Source: Nostoc commune NIES-4072 (lineage in GTDB: Bacteria > Cyanobacteriota > Cyanobacteriia > Cyanobacteriales > Nostocaceae). Taken from it: 64,000 nucleotides of DNA. Position numbers and translations under genes: made by a program. How positions within the stretch are numbered: the stretch's first letter is position 1; each line of letters starts with the position of its first letter. The stretch spans positions 372,001 to 436,000 of the forward strand of contig NZ_BDUD01000001.1 in assembly GCF_003113895.1 (NCBI RefSeq), read 5' to 3'. Below, one piece after another: positions 34,131 to 44,253 of the stretch. Below the pieces are notes generated by a model. The model was given only the letters and a program-made list of their open reading frames with translations. It did no database searches and was not told the DNA's origin.

Positions 34131-34672
34131 AAAGTAAATTTATGTACCAAGTACTTAGTAGTATAACTTGTATAAATCAAGCACGTCTGTTTGACTGTTC
34201 CAATTTTCGACTATAATTTTCTCAAATAATAGCTAAGAGTTATTAGTTTACCGAAAAATCTTACGTAGCAAACAGGTAGCCCCTGTATATAAAAGGTAAA
34301 AGACAAAACCGACAAACAAGGTATTCAAAACAGTGCATAGAGTATGTATGCACATCCATATTAGCTAGTTTTGTTTTGGATTTACGGATAGATGTTGCAA
34401 TGCAACATTCTAAAAATGTTATAGAAAGGAAACTTATACGAGCCAAACTCCATTGGTCACATTACTGCTCAAAATGAATTTATATTAAAAACTAGCGGAT
34501 TTATTTGTAACTCTTATGTATAAATCATCATCCCAAAAATCCAGATATTTACAACTTGAAGAGATAGTATTTTGTTACCCGTGCTGTCACAATTATTAAA
34601 TTATTCTCAGTATTTGTTTTTAATATTTAATTTTAACTGATGGAGGGCATCTGCGGCAGAAAGGGCGATCGC
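34131..34672. other. AT-rich spacer, divergent genes
   Basis: About 540 bp. One AT-rich 61-codon minus frame (34261-34446) has no RBS or recognisable sequence. It includes the promoter regions for both flanking genes. I see no repeat. Confidence 0.45.
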
Positions 34673-36802
34673 ATGATCAAAAAATGGTATCGAGTCCAAA
34701 AGCTAAAAGCAATATTTATCCTAGCATTGGCAGTTGTATTTACTAATGCTGTAGTTTCATATATCAATACTGTCAAGCTGATTTCCAATCAAGAATCGGT
34801 GACATCCTCATATAAAGTGGTTACTGAACTTGAAAGTATCCAATCTAAACTTAAAGATACTGAAACTGCACAACGTAATTACTTAATTACAGCAGATGCA
34901 GATGATTTACAAACCTATTTTGCAGCTTATCAAAAAACTAATAGCAATATTCAGATTATTAGCAAGTTAACTGCCAATAACCATCAAAAGCGGCAGTGGA
35001 TTTCTTTGCTTGAGCCGAAAATTAGTAACAGGCTCAACATGCTACAACAAGAAATTTACCTCAGACAAAATCAGGGATTTGAAGCAGTTCGGCAGCAAAT
35101 CTTATCTGACAAAGATAAGCAAACCAACAAAGAAATCCAACAGCTTATTCACGACTCTTTAGAGGTAGAGCAAAATTTATTACAGCAGCAAATGCAGCAG
35201 TCGCAAGCAAGTTCTCAAAAAGCAATAGTTACATTTTTTATCGCTGCTGTTGTAGATTTAGTGCTGGTGGCGCTGTTGTATGACTTGTTGTGGCGTTATA
35301 TCAGGCAACTTCAGCAGACGGAACTGACCCTACGCCAAAGTGAAAATCGTTTACGAGCCATGATAGATGCAGAACCAGAATGCATCAACTTAATTGCCAG
35401 GGATGGAACCCTTTTAGAAATTAATGCAGAAGGGTTGGCAATGATGGAAGTGGAAAGTGCCGATGTCTTAATTGGTAAACCAATTGATGCCCTAATTGTA
35501 ACAGAGTATAAAGCCGCCTTTACCGACTTGCATAAAAGTGTCTGCCAAGGTAAAAAGGGAACTCTGGAGTTTGAAATCCTGGGATTTAAAGGTACTCGCC
35601 GCTACATAGAAACTCATGCCGTACCACTGCGTAACGAATCTGATGGCACATTCATCCATTTGGCACTGATGCGAGATATAACCCAGCAAAAACAGGCAGA
35701 ACAGAAAATCCGTGAACAAGGATTGCTACTGGATGTATCAAGTGATGCGATTCTGGTGCGAAATATCCACAACCAAATCTTGTTTTGGAATCAAGGTGCT
35801 GAACGTCTGTACGGCTGGAAGACAGAGGAAGTTATCGGTAAGAATGTTTTGCAACTTTTGTATAAAGATATTTCACCACAGCTAGAAGATGCTTACTTGA
35901 GAGTGATGAATACGGGTGAGTGGCGGGGTGAGTTGCATCAACTGACAAGGGAAGGTAAAGTAATTATCGTTGAAAGTCGGTGGATACTGATTCGAGATGA
36001 TAATGGACAACCCAAATCCATTTTGAGTGTGAACACCGAGATTACGCAGCAGAAACAACTGGAAGCTCAACTTTTGCGATCGCAACGTTTGGAGAGTATC
36101 GGTACTCTAGCTGGGGGTATCGTTCATGACCTGAACAATATACTATCCCCAATTTTAATGTCAGTTCAACTGTTGCAGAAGAAATTGCCCGATTCGCAGA
36201 GTCAGCAAATACTGCAAACTTTAGAAACTAATGTTAAACGCGGCGCTAATTTGCTCAGGCAAGTATTATCTTTTGCACGGGGCATCGAAGGCAAACAGAC
36301 AATTGTCCAAATTCAGCCTTTGATAGCGGAAATTGAGCAAATTATCACTCAAATATTCCCCAAATCTATCATTTGTCAAACAGATATCCCTAAAAATCTG
36401 TGGTATGTCCGTGGAGACGCAACTCAACTACATCAGGTGCTGATAAATTTAGTAGTTAATGCCCGTGATGCTATGCCTAATGGCGGTACATTGAGGATTG
36501 CGGCGGAAAATGTTGTGATTGGTGAACATTCTGCCCAGATCAATATTGATGCTAAAGTGGGTTCTTATATTGCGATCGTAGTTACGGATACTGGTATGGG
36601 GATGTCTTCGGAAGTCCAGCAAAGGATTTTTGAACCATTTTTTACCACCAAAGAGGTAGGCAAAGGTACAGGTTTAGGACTTTCCACGGTGTTGGGCATC
36701 ATTAAGAATCACGGTGGTTTTGTCAATGTTTACAGTCAGGTAGGCAGGGGGACTCAATTTACAGTGTACTTGCCTGCCTCAACACCCAGAGACACACATT
36801 AG
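34673..36802 (+). CDS. Hybrid-type sensor kinase: CHASE3, two PAS, HisKA, HATPase
   Basis: The 709-residue membrane histidine kinase has TM1 (about 10-32), a periplasmic CHASE3 domain (about 35-185: ESIQSKLKDTETAQRNYLIT), TM2 (about 187-210) and two PAS domains (about 225-340 and 345-465). HisKA has phosphoacceptor H485 (GGIVHDLNNILSP), and HATPase has NLVVNARDAMPNGG, DTGMGM and GTGLGLSTVLGIIKNHGG. It lacks a receiver. ATG 34673 after AAAGGGCG is preferred to 34640. The signal is unknown, and no response regulator is adjacent. Confidence 0.9.
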   Translation: MIKKWYRVQKLKAIFILALAVVFTNAVVSYINTVKLISNQESVTSSYKVVTELESIQSKLKDTETAQRNYLITADADDLQTYFAAYQKTNSNIQIISKLTANNHQKRQWISLLEPKISNRLNMLQQEIYLRQNQGFEAVRQQILSDKDKQTNKEIQQLIHDSLEVEQNLLQQQMQQSQASSQKAIVTFFIAAVVDLVLVALLYDLLWRYIRQLQQTELTLRQSENRLRAMIDAEPECINLIARDGTLLEINAEGLAMMEVESADVLIGKPIDALIVTEYKAAFTDLHKSVCQGKKGTLEFEILGFKGTRRYIETHAVPLRNESDGTFIHLALMRDITQQKQAEQKIREQGLLLDVSSDAILVRNIHNQILFWNQGAERLYGWKTEEVIGKNVLQLLYKDISPQLEDAYLRVMNTGEWRGELHQLTREGKVIIVESRWILIRDDNGQPKSILSVNTEITQQKQLEAQLLRSQRLESIGTLAGGIVHDLNNILSPILMSVQLLQKKLPDSQSQQILQTLETNVKRGANLLRQVLSFARGIEGKQTIVQIQPLIAEIEQIITQIFPKSIICQTDIPKNLWYVRGDATQLHQVLINLVVNARDAMPNGGTLRIAAENVVIGEHSAQINIDAKVGSYIAIVVTDTGMGMSSEVQQRIFEPFFTTKEVGKGTGLGLSTVLGIIKNHGGFVNVYSQVGRGTQFTVYLPASTPRDTH

Positions 36803-36936
36803 ACATCTCCAGAATTGGAATCAGTTGCAGGAGATGGTTAATTGATTTTGCTGGTGAAAGTATTACAAACTATAAATAATCCCGTCAACCAAAACTTTCT
36901 GCCCACATTGGAATTGGTTAATAGAAATAAAATATA

Positions 36937-37167
36937 TCAGTTAATATGATACGCCGTTATCACTATTTTCTTGTCTGGACTATATACGGACTCGACTCTT
37001 GGGTATTCGTTATGAATCCACCATACTTTTATTCTATTAGACTGTGCAGGTGCGCTACCTGAGATTGAATATCCTGCCTGAGTCATTAAGGTTTCAAAAG
37101 TATTTGAGTCGAGAACTGTACAATTAAAAGCTGCTAGCCCCTGTATTTGATGTCTGTTTAGGGTCAT
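36937..37167 (-). CDS. Hypothetical small protein
   Basis: The 76-residue protein starts MTLNRHQIQGLAAFNCTVLD. A region near 46-75 (NRIKVWWIHNEYPRVESVYS) has good protein character. It overlaps the 3' end of the next minus-strand gene by 44 bp in another frame. The pair could be two genes or one gene split by a frameshift. No family is recognised. Confidence 0.5.
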   Translation of the reverse strand: MTLNRHQIQGLAAFNCTVLDSNTFETLMTQAGYSISGSAPAQSNRIKVWWIHNEYPRVESVYSPDKKIVITAYHIN

Positions 37168-37444
37168 AGCTACCCTGGTAAGTCGTAAAAATTCTATATC
37201 CTGGTAATACTAACGCAATTCCAGTGTTACTGTGAATTTTACCGGGATATTTATAGGGAATATCATCTGGTATGTTTCCACCAAGGCGAAAACTAAAACC
37301 AAATAGCCATATATACAAACCAGGTAATAGTAAATCCATGCTATATGCAATAGCTCTCATTGCCTCATTTTCTTTAAAAGAAGCACAATTTCTGGCTATA
37401 GCGAATTTTTTGGAGATATTTTTTAGCTTTGTGCTTTCTAACAT
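37124..37444 (-). CDS. Hypothetical protein
   Basis: The 106-residue frame from ATG 37444 (MLESTKLKNISKKFAIARNC) has a hydrophobic segment near 37-57 (YSMDLLLPGLYIWLFGFSFR) and a glycine/proline-rich C-terminal part. An upstream ATG at 37528 lengthens it but looks less protein-like. It overlaps the gene at 36937-37167. The function is unknown; a broken gene is possible. Confidence 0.45.
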   Translation of the reverse strand: MLESTKLKNISKKFAIARNCASFKENEAMRAIAYSMDLLLPGLYIWLFGFSFRLGGNIPDDIPYKYPGKIHSNTGIALVLPGYRIFTTYQGSYDPKQTSNTGASSF

Positions 37445-37644
37445 GATCTTAATTTCAATCCCAAATAGGGATTTAGTAAGTTCAAGGGTTTCAATCCCTG
37501 TAAAGAAAATGGTTTCGCAACCTACCATATCATGATATCACGCTAGTTTCTAAATCTAGAATGTGCAATATTGTTCGCCGCGATCGCATAACGTCCTGAT
37601 AGCATTAACGGCATCCGAGTTTATTGGATGGCTAAGGTTTAAAT

Positions 37645-38523
37645 GTGAGAAAAATTAAACTACTGGGTTTGATATTAATTAGTTTGGCAATGGTATTGTG
37701 GTTGAATTTCCGTTTCTCAACACCGTCAATACCAACTGTTACATCTTTAACACCAAAAACTATCCGCTACTTCGAGCGCACTTTACCCCAAAGCATCGCT
37801 CACATTCTGTTGATTCCAGCTAATAGCAAATTTTTGGTAACTCCTGCATTATCACAGAAGGTAGCCACTGTAGAGGAATTTGCCCAAAAGCATCGAGCCG
37901 TAGCTATTTTGAATGCAGGCTTTTTTGACCCAGCCAACCAAAAGACTACATCTTATGTTGTCATACAAAGGAAGTTGGTAGCTGACCCTAAGGAAAACGA
38001 GCGATTGGTGAACAATTTCAACTTAAAACCTTACCTAAGTCAAATATTCAATCGCGCAGAATTCCGCCGCTACCTATGTGGGAAAACTAACCGCTATGCC
38101 ATTGCTCTCCACAGTCAGTCACCACCAGCAGGTTGTCAGTTAGCCGATTCTATAGGCGCAGGCCCAAGCCTATTACCAGAACTCACGTTAGCAAAAGAGG
38201 GTTTTGTAGATAATACAAGTAAACGAGATGCACTTGGCAGCAACCAACCTAACGCCAGAACTGCCGTGGGTATTACCCGTGATGGTGGCGTTGTGTTAGT
38301 TATGGTGGCTCAAAAACCCTCGGCTCCCGCTAATTCTGGGATATCTTTGCCAGCATTAGCTGATTTTATGAAAACTCTTGGTGCTAATCAAGCGATGAAT
38401 CTGGATGGGGGAAGTTCATCTTCGCTTTATTACAATGGTAAAACTTTTTACGGGAAGGTTGATTTGGAAGGAAATCCTATCAGGCGTCCTGTGAAATCAG
38501 TTTTGCTGGTTCAGGAAAACTAG
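37645..38523 (+). CDS. Phosphodiester glycosidase (NAGPA/DUF2233) family protein
   Basis: The 292-residue protein has an N-terminal anchor or signal helix (about 5-22) and a NAGPA domain (about 75-290). Motifs are AILNAGFFDPANQ, DSIGAGPSLLPEL, ARTAVGITRDGGVVLVMV and the final AMNLDGGSSSSLYYNGK. The family removes GlcNAc from phosphodiesters or acts on related extracellular bonds. GTG 37645 is the only suitable start. It probably works outside the cytoplasmic membrane. It is monocistronic. Confidence 0.87.
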   Translation: MRKIKLLGLILISLAMVLWLNFRFSTPSIPTVTSLTPKTIRYFERTLPQSIAHILLIPANSKFLVTPALSQKVATVEEFAQKHRAVAILNAGFFDPANQKTTSYVVIQRKLVADPKENERLVNNFNLKPYLSQIFNRAEFRRYLCGKTNRYAIALHSQSPPAGCQLADSIGAGPSLLPELTLAKEGFVDNTSKRDALGSNQPNARTAVGITRDGGVVLVMVAQKPSAPANSGISLPALADFMKTLGANQAMNLDGGSSSSLYYNGKTFYGKVDLEGNPIRRPVKSVLLVQEN

Positions 38524-38564
38524 TACTGTGTCAAGCCAACTTTATCTTTTAACTTCTCTGCGAT

Positions 38565-39059
38565 TTAAATCAGTTGACATAGCTGATAACTGATTGTTAA
38601 CTCACCAAAGAACAGTGTAGCTAGCACAAGCTTTAATCTTCTTCCAGATGCACTAGTTATAATACGATTGCCAAGCAACTGAAGTGATAGACTAGGACTA
38701 AAGGCCCCTTTAGCCTCACTCAAGGAGGGGAATGGATAAAGTTCGCTAACGTCAGCTGACAATCGATTCTGGAAATTATTCATCTGACGATGGTAAGCTG
38801 AATTAGGCAATAGGTGAAAAATGCCACTATTAAGCAATTTCAGGAACTTAGCGTCAGTCTGTGGTTCTTGGGGGCCAGGGTGATAATAGGCAAAGCGGTC
38901 AAGTGTCGCAGCAGTTTCTCTAGTATCTCTAGATTGATTTTCTGGGGAAAGTGCTACTTGTGCTATAGTCAAGAGTTTCTTGGCAGCCTCGAAAGCAGTG
39001 AGTGCTTTCTCTAAAAGTGCGTAGTTTACCGCCGTAGGCATCGCCTCTATGTTATCCAA
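38565..39059 (-). CDS. Hypothetical protein with repeat-derived ends
   Basis: The 164-codon frame starts MDNIEAMPTAVNYALLEKAL. Residues about 6-14 come from a 26-nt REP-like palindrome (39019-39044). A helical stretch at 15-80 (AFEAAKKLLTIAQVALSPEN; FAYYHPGPQEPQ) is protein-like. The C-terminal 70 residues have odd composition and may be frameshifted. No family is recognised. It may be a decayed gene. Confidence 0.35.
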   Translation of the reverse strand: MDNIEAMPTAVNYALLEKALTAFEAAKKLLTIAQVALSPENQSRDTRETAATLDRFAYYHPGPQEPQTDAKFLKLLNSGIFHLLPNSAYHRQMNNFQNRLSADVSELYPFPSLSEAKGAFSPSLSLQLLGNRIITSASGRRLKLVLATLFFGELTISYQLCQLI

Positions 39060-39634
39060 AGTTTTCTCTTTGGCAATCCATCCCCTGTTCTTCTGGTATA
39101 GGGTAGGGGTTCTTGTAGGAAGACTGGACAGAAGGTGCGCTTCGCAAGTTATAGAGACAGTACATACTTAGCTGTGACTGTTTTCCCAATCATTACTAGG
39201 ATTGGGTAGAGGCAAAAAAGACACTTCATCGTATGCACTGACGGTTGAGAAAGCTCCCTACAAATTTGGTCTGGACAGTTAACAACTTCCTGATAGATTA
39301 GATACAATTAGCATCTGCGTTTGCTTAAGTGATTACTTGTTAAAAGTAAGTACTCGAATTGACACAGTGTTAAACTTTTCACCTGTTAGCTCTAGCGAAA
39401 ATTTTTGCTTCAGGGCAAATTAAGACTTAATATTCAAGGGACTTGGATGTTTCTTGGAGATAAAGTTAACCAAAACAGGGCAAAAGGCTGAAAAAGATAT
39501 GTCTGATGTCAAAAACGCAGAAGTGATAAGAGTATTAAGAATCTAAAATAGATATTAAATTGAAGAAAAAACAACGACCATCGACAACCGTCAGTCTATT
39601 TTACTTTCTGTAAAGCGTCGCCAGGTTGTTACCA
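39060..39634. other. Spacer upstream of sasA
   Basis: About 575 bp with no convincing frame. AT-rich just before sasA. I see no repeat family used elsewhere in the window. Confidence 0.45.
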
Positions 39635-40840
39635 GTGCTGAAACACGATTACATGCAAGTTTCCCAGGATCAGCCTATTTATTCTGAGGCCCCACTCCAG
39701 CTGCTACTATTTGTCGATGGACGACCCAAGTCCCGACAACAAGTGCAGCGAATCCGTGCTTACTTAAAAGAATTGCAGGCTGAGTATAGTTTTGAAGTTG
39801 AAACTATCGATGTTGGACAACAACCTTACTTAGCAGAACACTTTAAATTGATAGCAACGCCAGCTTTAATTAAAATCCATCCGGAACCACGACAGGTTCT
39901 TGCTGGGAGTAATATCATAGCGCAATTAAAAAACTGGTGGCCTCGCTGGCAAGCTGCTGTAGACGCCTACTTAAAAGTACAGGAAGACTTACAAGAACGT
40001 ATAGACGATAATACTAGGGCGACATCACCCAAATCCACTATCCGTTCAGTTGCTGTTTCTGCCGAACTAATTCGACTCTCAGACGAAATTTTTCGCTTAA
40101 AACAGGAAAAAGATAACCTCCAAGAGCAGCTACAGTTTAAAGACCGGGTGATTGCTATGCTGGCGCATGATCTCCGCAATCCGCTAACTGCTGCGGCGAT
40201 CGCTATCGAAACTCTCCAATCTAATTACAATTTAGAGACGGGGCAATTCCAGCGCCTCAAGCCATCGATGACGGCGCATTTATTAAAACAAGCCCGCAAT
40301 CAAACTAAGGTTATTGACCGCATGATTGCTGACCTTTTAGAGGTAGGTCGGGGCAAAGATAAAGAGTTCCCTATTTTACCACAAAAGGTGCAACTGGGTA
40401 AAGTGTGCTTAGATGTACTAGAAGAATTGTGCGATCGCTACACCGCCAAATCCCAAGAGGTAGAGATAGATATTCCTAGTGACTTGCCTTATGTATATGC
40501 TGACCCAGAACGCATCCGCCAAGTGCTAGTGAATCTGTTGGATAATGCCATCAAATATACCCCAGAAGGTGGCAAGATTAGTGTTGCTGGATTACATCGC
40601 ACTACCCAAAAAGTTCAGTTTAGTATCGGCGATACCGGGCCTGGTATTCCTGTAGAGAATCGCGATCGCATCTTTGAAAATCACTTCCGCCTGCAACGGG
40701 ATGAAGCTACAGAAGGTTACGGGATTGGTCTTTGTTTATGCCAACGCATCATCCTGGCACATTATGGTCAAATCTGGGTAGATTCTGCCCCCAATAACGG
40801 AGCATGGTTTCACTTCACATTACCAGTTTATCCTTCTTAG
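39635..40840 (+). CDS. sasA: Circadian output sensor kinase SasA
   Basis: The 401-residue histidine kinase transmits KaiC phosphorylation state to RpaA in clock output. The N-terminal KaiB-like thioredoxin fold (about 15-100: [20 protein letters not shown]) binds KaiC. A coiled coil (about 140-170) leads to HisKA with H178 ([20 protein letters not shown]). HATPase has [21 protein letters not shown] and [13 protein letters not shown] prefer GTG 39635, with AGG 9 bases upstream; TTG 39626 and ATG 39653 are alternatives. kai genes are not in the window. Confidence 0.93.
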   Translation: MLKHDYMQVSQDQPIYSEAPLQLLLFVDGRPKSRQQVQRIRAYLKELQAEYSFEVETIDVGQQPYLAEHFKLIATPALIKIHPEPRQVLAGSNIIAQLKNWWPRWQAAVDAYLKVQEDLQERIDDNTRATSPKSTIRSVAVSAELIRLSDEIFRLKQEKDNLQEQLQFKDRVIAMLAHDLRNPLTAAAIAIETLQSNYNLETGQFQRLKPSMTAHLLKQARNQTKVIDRMIADLLEVGRGKDKEFPILPQKVQLGKVCLDVLEELCDRYTAKSQEVEIDIPSDLPYVYADPERIRQVLVNLLDNAIKYTPEGGKISVAGLHRTTQKVQFSIGDTGPGIPVENRDRIFENHFRLQRDEATEGYGIGLCLCQRIILAHYGQIWVDSAPNNGAWFHFTLPVYPS

Positions 40841-40882
40841 AGATTAGGCAAAACATTCACTAATGACTAATGACCATTGTAC

Positions 40883-40902
40883 AGACGCGATTAATCGCGT
40901 CT
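40883..40902. repeat. Perfect 20-bp palindrome AGACGCGATTAATCGCGTCT
   Basis: It lies at the junction of the converging sasA and GGDEF genes, after a GACTAAT heptamer tract. The identical 20-mer occurs inside a kinase gene at 57211-57230. Confidence 0.9.
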
Positions 40903-41973
40903 CTAAAAACTTGAGACAAAGCGATCGCGTCCCCCGGTTTTTGCTTGGTAAAGTGCTTTATCTGCCCGCACAATCAAATCTGAAGGAGAGGATTCCCAAG
41001 TGGGCACAACAGTAGCCACACCCATACTTAGCGTGACATGCTGACTCACCGCAGACCCATCGTGAACAATTTGCAAATCTTTGATTCCCTCTTGTATCGC
41101 TGCGGCAACGTGAAGTGCGCCAGATGCAGGCGTATATGGCATAATCACAGCAAATTCTTCGCCACCATAACGCGCTACTAAATCCTGATGTTTTTGCGCC
41201 TTGAGGCTTAATAAAGCACCCACCTTTTGTAAACAGACATCTCCGGCCGGATGACCATATTTATCGTTATAAAATTTAAAATAGTCGATATCACACAAAA
41301 TCATTGACAGGGGAGATTCCTCTTGTGCCAGATTAATCCACTGAGTATTGAGATAATCGTCAAAACGGCGACGATTTGCCAACTCAGTTAAGCCATCTAC
41401 ATTGGCCAAGTGGTGCAAAGCTTCGTTTGCCGCCTCTAACTGTTTGTAGACTTGCGCTTGCTGTAGCAGGCGACGCAATCGCTGGCGCAATACAGGCCAA
41501 TGAATTGGCTTAGTGACATAATCAGTCGCCCCTGCTTCAAAAGCACGATCTACGGATTCTTCATCATCTAAGCATGTGATCATCAATATAGGAGTGCGCT
41601 CCCATATCTTGGATATCACAGTATTATTAAGTCCAGAGTTAGTATCAAAAGTTGCAAGAGCTGATATTAAATTATTCCTGGCAATTTGGAGCAAGTGCTT
41701 ACAGCAGGTAAAACCATCCATCACAGGCATTACAGCATCTAACAAAACTATATCCGGTTTGATAATCTCGTAAGCATCTAAACATTGCTTACCATCATTG
41801 GCTTCGACCACTCGATAACCTTCTTGTTCCATAGCTTTACGCAACAATACTCGGATGGTCTTGTCATCATCAGCTACTAGAATCAGTGGTGGTTGCTTAG
41901 AAACAGAAAATGGAGTTATGCCTGACATGAGTTGCCTTCCACTTGCAGAACTATCCTGAAAAAGGCTATGCAA
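40903..41973 (-). CDS. Response regulator with GGDEF (diguanylate cyclase) domain
   Basis: The 356-residue protein has a receiver (about 29-165) with acidic residues in VADDDK, phosphoacceptor D79 (VLLDAVMPVMDG) and K155. The GGDEF domain (about 190-355) has active-site GGEEF at 270-274, so c-di-GMP synthesis is expected. The allosteric I-site RxxD reads KHQD. The receiver has about 24 extra residues between D79 and the conserved Thr. ATG 41928 is an alternative start. Its cognate kinase is unknown; convergent sasA is a neighbour only. Confidence 0.9.
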   Translation of the reverse strand: MHSLFQDSSASGRQLMSGITPFSVSKQPPLILVADDDKTIRVLLRKAMEQEGYRVVEANDGKQCLDAYEIIKPDIVLLDAVMPVMDGFTCCKHLLQIARNNLISALATFDTNSGLNNTVISKIWERTPILMITCLDDEESVDRAFEAGATDYVTKPIHWPVLRQRLRRLLQQAQVYKQLEAANEALHHLANVDGLTELANRRRFDDYLNTQWINLAQEESPLSMILCDIDYFKFYNDKYGHPAGDVCLQKVGALLSLKAQKHQDLVARYGGEEFAVIMPYTPASGALHVAAAIQEGIKDLQIVHDGSAVSQHVTLSMGVATVVPTWESSPSDLIVRADKALYQAKTGGRDRFVSSF

Positions 41974-42692
41974 CTCAATCGCATGGGGGCGATCGCTCTT
42001 TTTATCAATGCCAGGATTTGCGGCAAAGGTGTGTCTGGCTTCACAATCAACTGTTCTTTGACAATAGAGGCTCTTGTGTTACTGAGCCAAGCAAGCGGTA
42101 GAGAACTAAGTTGCATAGACAATCTATAATTGGAACACGAAGGCAATTCTTACCTTTTTGTTCGCCTATGGTTAGGAGAGGAAATGTTACTTTTATATTT
42201 CCCCATTGTTAAAGTCAAATTGCGATTTTTCAAAAAATTGCAAATGTACACCTTATTGATTCAGTTCTGTAGTTAGTTTAGAAACTTAACGATACAGGGC
42301 AAAGCAAAAACACAAGTGCGCTTATAAGATAGTTAAGACTAAATATTAATATCAATAATTGACTCAAATTTATTTAGTCTATTCGACAAGGGCTACGGAT
42401 GTCTAGTCTAATTACATAGAATAGAAATTTACCTGAGCGACAAAGCTTTCTTATAGATTAATTTTGGAATAATAAAATAATTAAAAATTATTATTTAATT
42501 CTGAGATATTTTAACCAAATAGATTATAGTTATTTAAAAATCCACCGACTTCGAGCTAAGATTTATAATTTAGACATGCTAAATTATAAATTATTGAATA
42601 ATTTAATAAAATTAATTCATAATTAGCATATAAAAATTTATCTTTATTTCATCCAAAAGTTAAAACCTATTTCCACTCACTAAATATTCAAA
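41974..42692. other. Long AT-rich spacer with CBS-like remnant
   Basis: About 720 bp upstream of both the GGDEF regulator and crr7. Near 41982-42062 the minus strand reads QLIVKPDTPLPQILALIKRA, like the start of a CBS domain in cyanobacterial sensor proteins, then loses frame. The rest is AT-rich and contains the hairpin at 42561-42591. Confidence 0.4.
42561..42591. promoter_or_regulatory. Perfect 13-bp inverted repeat upstream of crr7
   Basis: ATTTATAATTTAG and CTAAATTATAAAT are separated by ACATG, about 100 bp before the crr7 start. It could be an operator or a leader hairpin. AT composition makes chance partly possible. Confidence 0.5.
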
Positions 42693-42953
42693 ATGCCAGA
42701 CTCATTAATGTATCAGCAAGATCACTTTGTGGTTCTAGAAACAAATCAACCAGAACAATTTCTGACACAATCAGAGTTATTAGAAAAGCTCAAAACAACT
42801 CTCCAACAACTTGTAATTCAAGATTTGCCGCCTGACTTGCAAAAGTTTGATACTGCGGAAGCTCAAGCACAATATTTACTTGACACCACCTGCGAATTAG
42901 ACATTGCTCCTGGGCAATATTTGCAGTGGTATGCAGTTCGTTTAGAAAAGTAA
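42693..42953 (+). CDS. CRR7-family NDH-1 assembly protein
   Basis: The 86-residue protein resembles chlororespiratory reduction 7, needed for the photosynthetic NAD(P)H dehydrogenase-like complex in plants. Matching features are HFVVLETNQPEQFLTQSELL near 11-30, LPPDLQKFDTAEAQAQYLL near 45-63, and the end CELDIAPGQYLQWYAVRLEK. The length is right for the family. In cyanobacteria its exact step in NDH-1 assembly is less certain. Confidence 0.85.
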   Translation: MPDSLMYQQDHFVVLETNQPEQFLTQSELLEKLKTTLQQLVIQDLPPDLQKFDTAEAQAQYLLDTTCELDIAPGQYLQWYAVRLEK

Positions 42954-43419
42954 CTTTTTGGTTAGCAATTAAGAAGTAGCATAACAGACAGTAGATTTGT
43001 AGATTGGATTGGACTTAAGTACTACCCAACAAAATCTTGAAAATGTTGCGTTTTATTCCTCAACCTAACCTAAATTGGAGTTATTTTCTAAGCTTAACCT
43101 ACGCAGTCTTGTAAGCAGGGTGAGAGAAGAATTGCTCAATAATACCCAATACTTGTTGGGTTTTGGGGAAAAGGGAAAGGGGAAAGAAAAAACCTTTAAT
43201 CTAAACCCAGTAACCTTTTCCCCAAACCAAATTCCGAGTTAAAAATCCAAAAACCGAGCAGTATTGCAATAATACCCTCTTTCTTCCCCTGCTCCCCCTG
43301 CTTATCCGAACCGTATTGGCAGATCGCCAACTTCTTTGATAAGTCGGGGATCTGCGCGTTTGATTCAGGATTGGTACATAAAAGAATCGAGTTTGGATAA
43401 CGAGAATTTTTGTTCTTGA
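42954..43419. other. Spacer between crr7 and the DUF2854 gene
   Basis: About 465 bp between convergent genes. It contains C-rich/A-rich tracts typical of dispersed repeats (near 43265-43310) and GACTAGT copies at 43420. No gene is seen. Confidence 0.45.
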
Positions 43420-43989
43420 CTATTGACTAGTGACTAGTGACTCTTTTTGAGTATTGATCAGTGCTAGCTCAATTTTGTTTTCAGATGGCTGCGTTATTTG
43501 AACCTCCAATCCAGGGCCAAAATAGTTGGTCATTTTTTCCTGCTTTTGTTGCCAGACATCAATTGGTATTAGCGGTGAATCAAATTCCAAAACTAGGGCA
43601 TAGCTGCCATTAACTTCTGTTTCTCGCAAGCCTGTTACTGTTGGCCGTTCCTGGTCTGAGGGACTCAAACCCAGAAAAGAAAGTGTTGTATCTAGATGAG
43701 CATCTTGACCGTAACAATATCGAGTGATGTCTTTGCGAATTTTATTTTGGGTGTCAGTTGCTTGCTGTTGGCGCAATATTAATGCTGACGGTGACGTAGT
43801 TTGAGTAAAGGGCACTGGCTTGAGTTCATTAGCTTTCAGCGCCAATCCTCCCAATAATAGAGGAATTCCGTAAAAAAATCCGACAAGATTTAATGTGGCA
43901 TTATTAACACCATAGGCGACGAAACCCATGATGGTTAATATACTGCCGATAGTTAAACCGAGTGTTCCCAAAGAGATTTGGCGTAGCAT
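43420..43989 (-). CDS. DUF2854-family membrane protein
   Basis: The 189-residue cyanobacteria/plant-type protein has two N-terminal transmembrane helices (about 8-30 and 34-52: GFFYGIPLLLGGLALKANEL) and a soluble C-terminal domain (about 80-185: HLDTTLSFLGLSPSDQERPT; GSYALVLEFDSPLIPIDVW). The family function is not established. The start is supported by the membrane topology. It is a single gene. Confidence 0.85.
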   Translation of the reverse strand: MLRQISLGTLGLTIGSILTIMGFVAYGVNNATLNLVGFFYGIPLLLGGLALKANELKPVPFTQTTSPSALILRQQQATDTQNKIRKDITRYCYGQDAHLDTTLSFLGLSPSDQERPTVTGLRETEVNGSYALVLEFDSPLIPIDVWQQKQEKMTNYFGPGLEVQITQPSENKIELALINTQKESLVTSQ

Positions 43990-44253
43990 AAGCTTAAATT
44001 AGTATAAAGTCTGAATACCTCAGTTTTATTATCATCGGTTATGAATAAGTAATTAGGGAAGAACATTGTTCCTAGACGTAAGAAGTCAAGGGGTTCTGCC
44101 TTCCTTGTATAAGAATTTACGTAGACGCAAGGACACGGATTTCTAAGCCACAAAGTTTGTGTAGTAGACTAGTAAGGGCGTATTATTGCCCCCAGAATGT
44201 TGGATTTTGAGTTAACTTTAAAGTTAAAGGTACTTAAAGATAGGAAAAAAATA

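Noticed and set aside
34261..34446. 61-codon minus frame in the spacer before the CHASE3 kinase
   Set aside because: AT-rich, no RBS, no recognised sequence.
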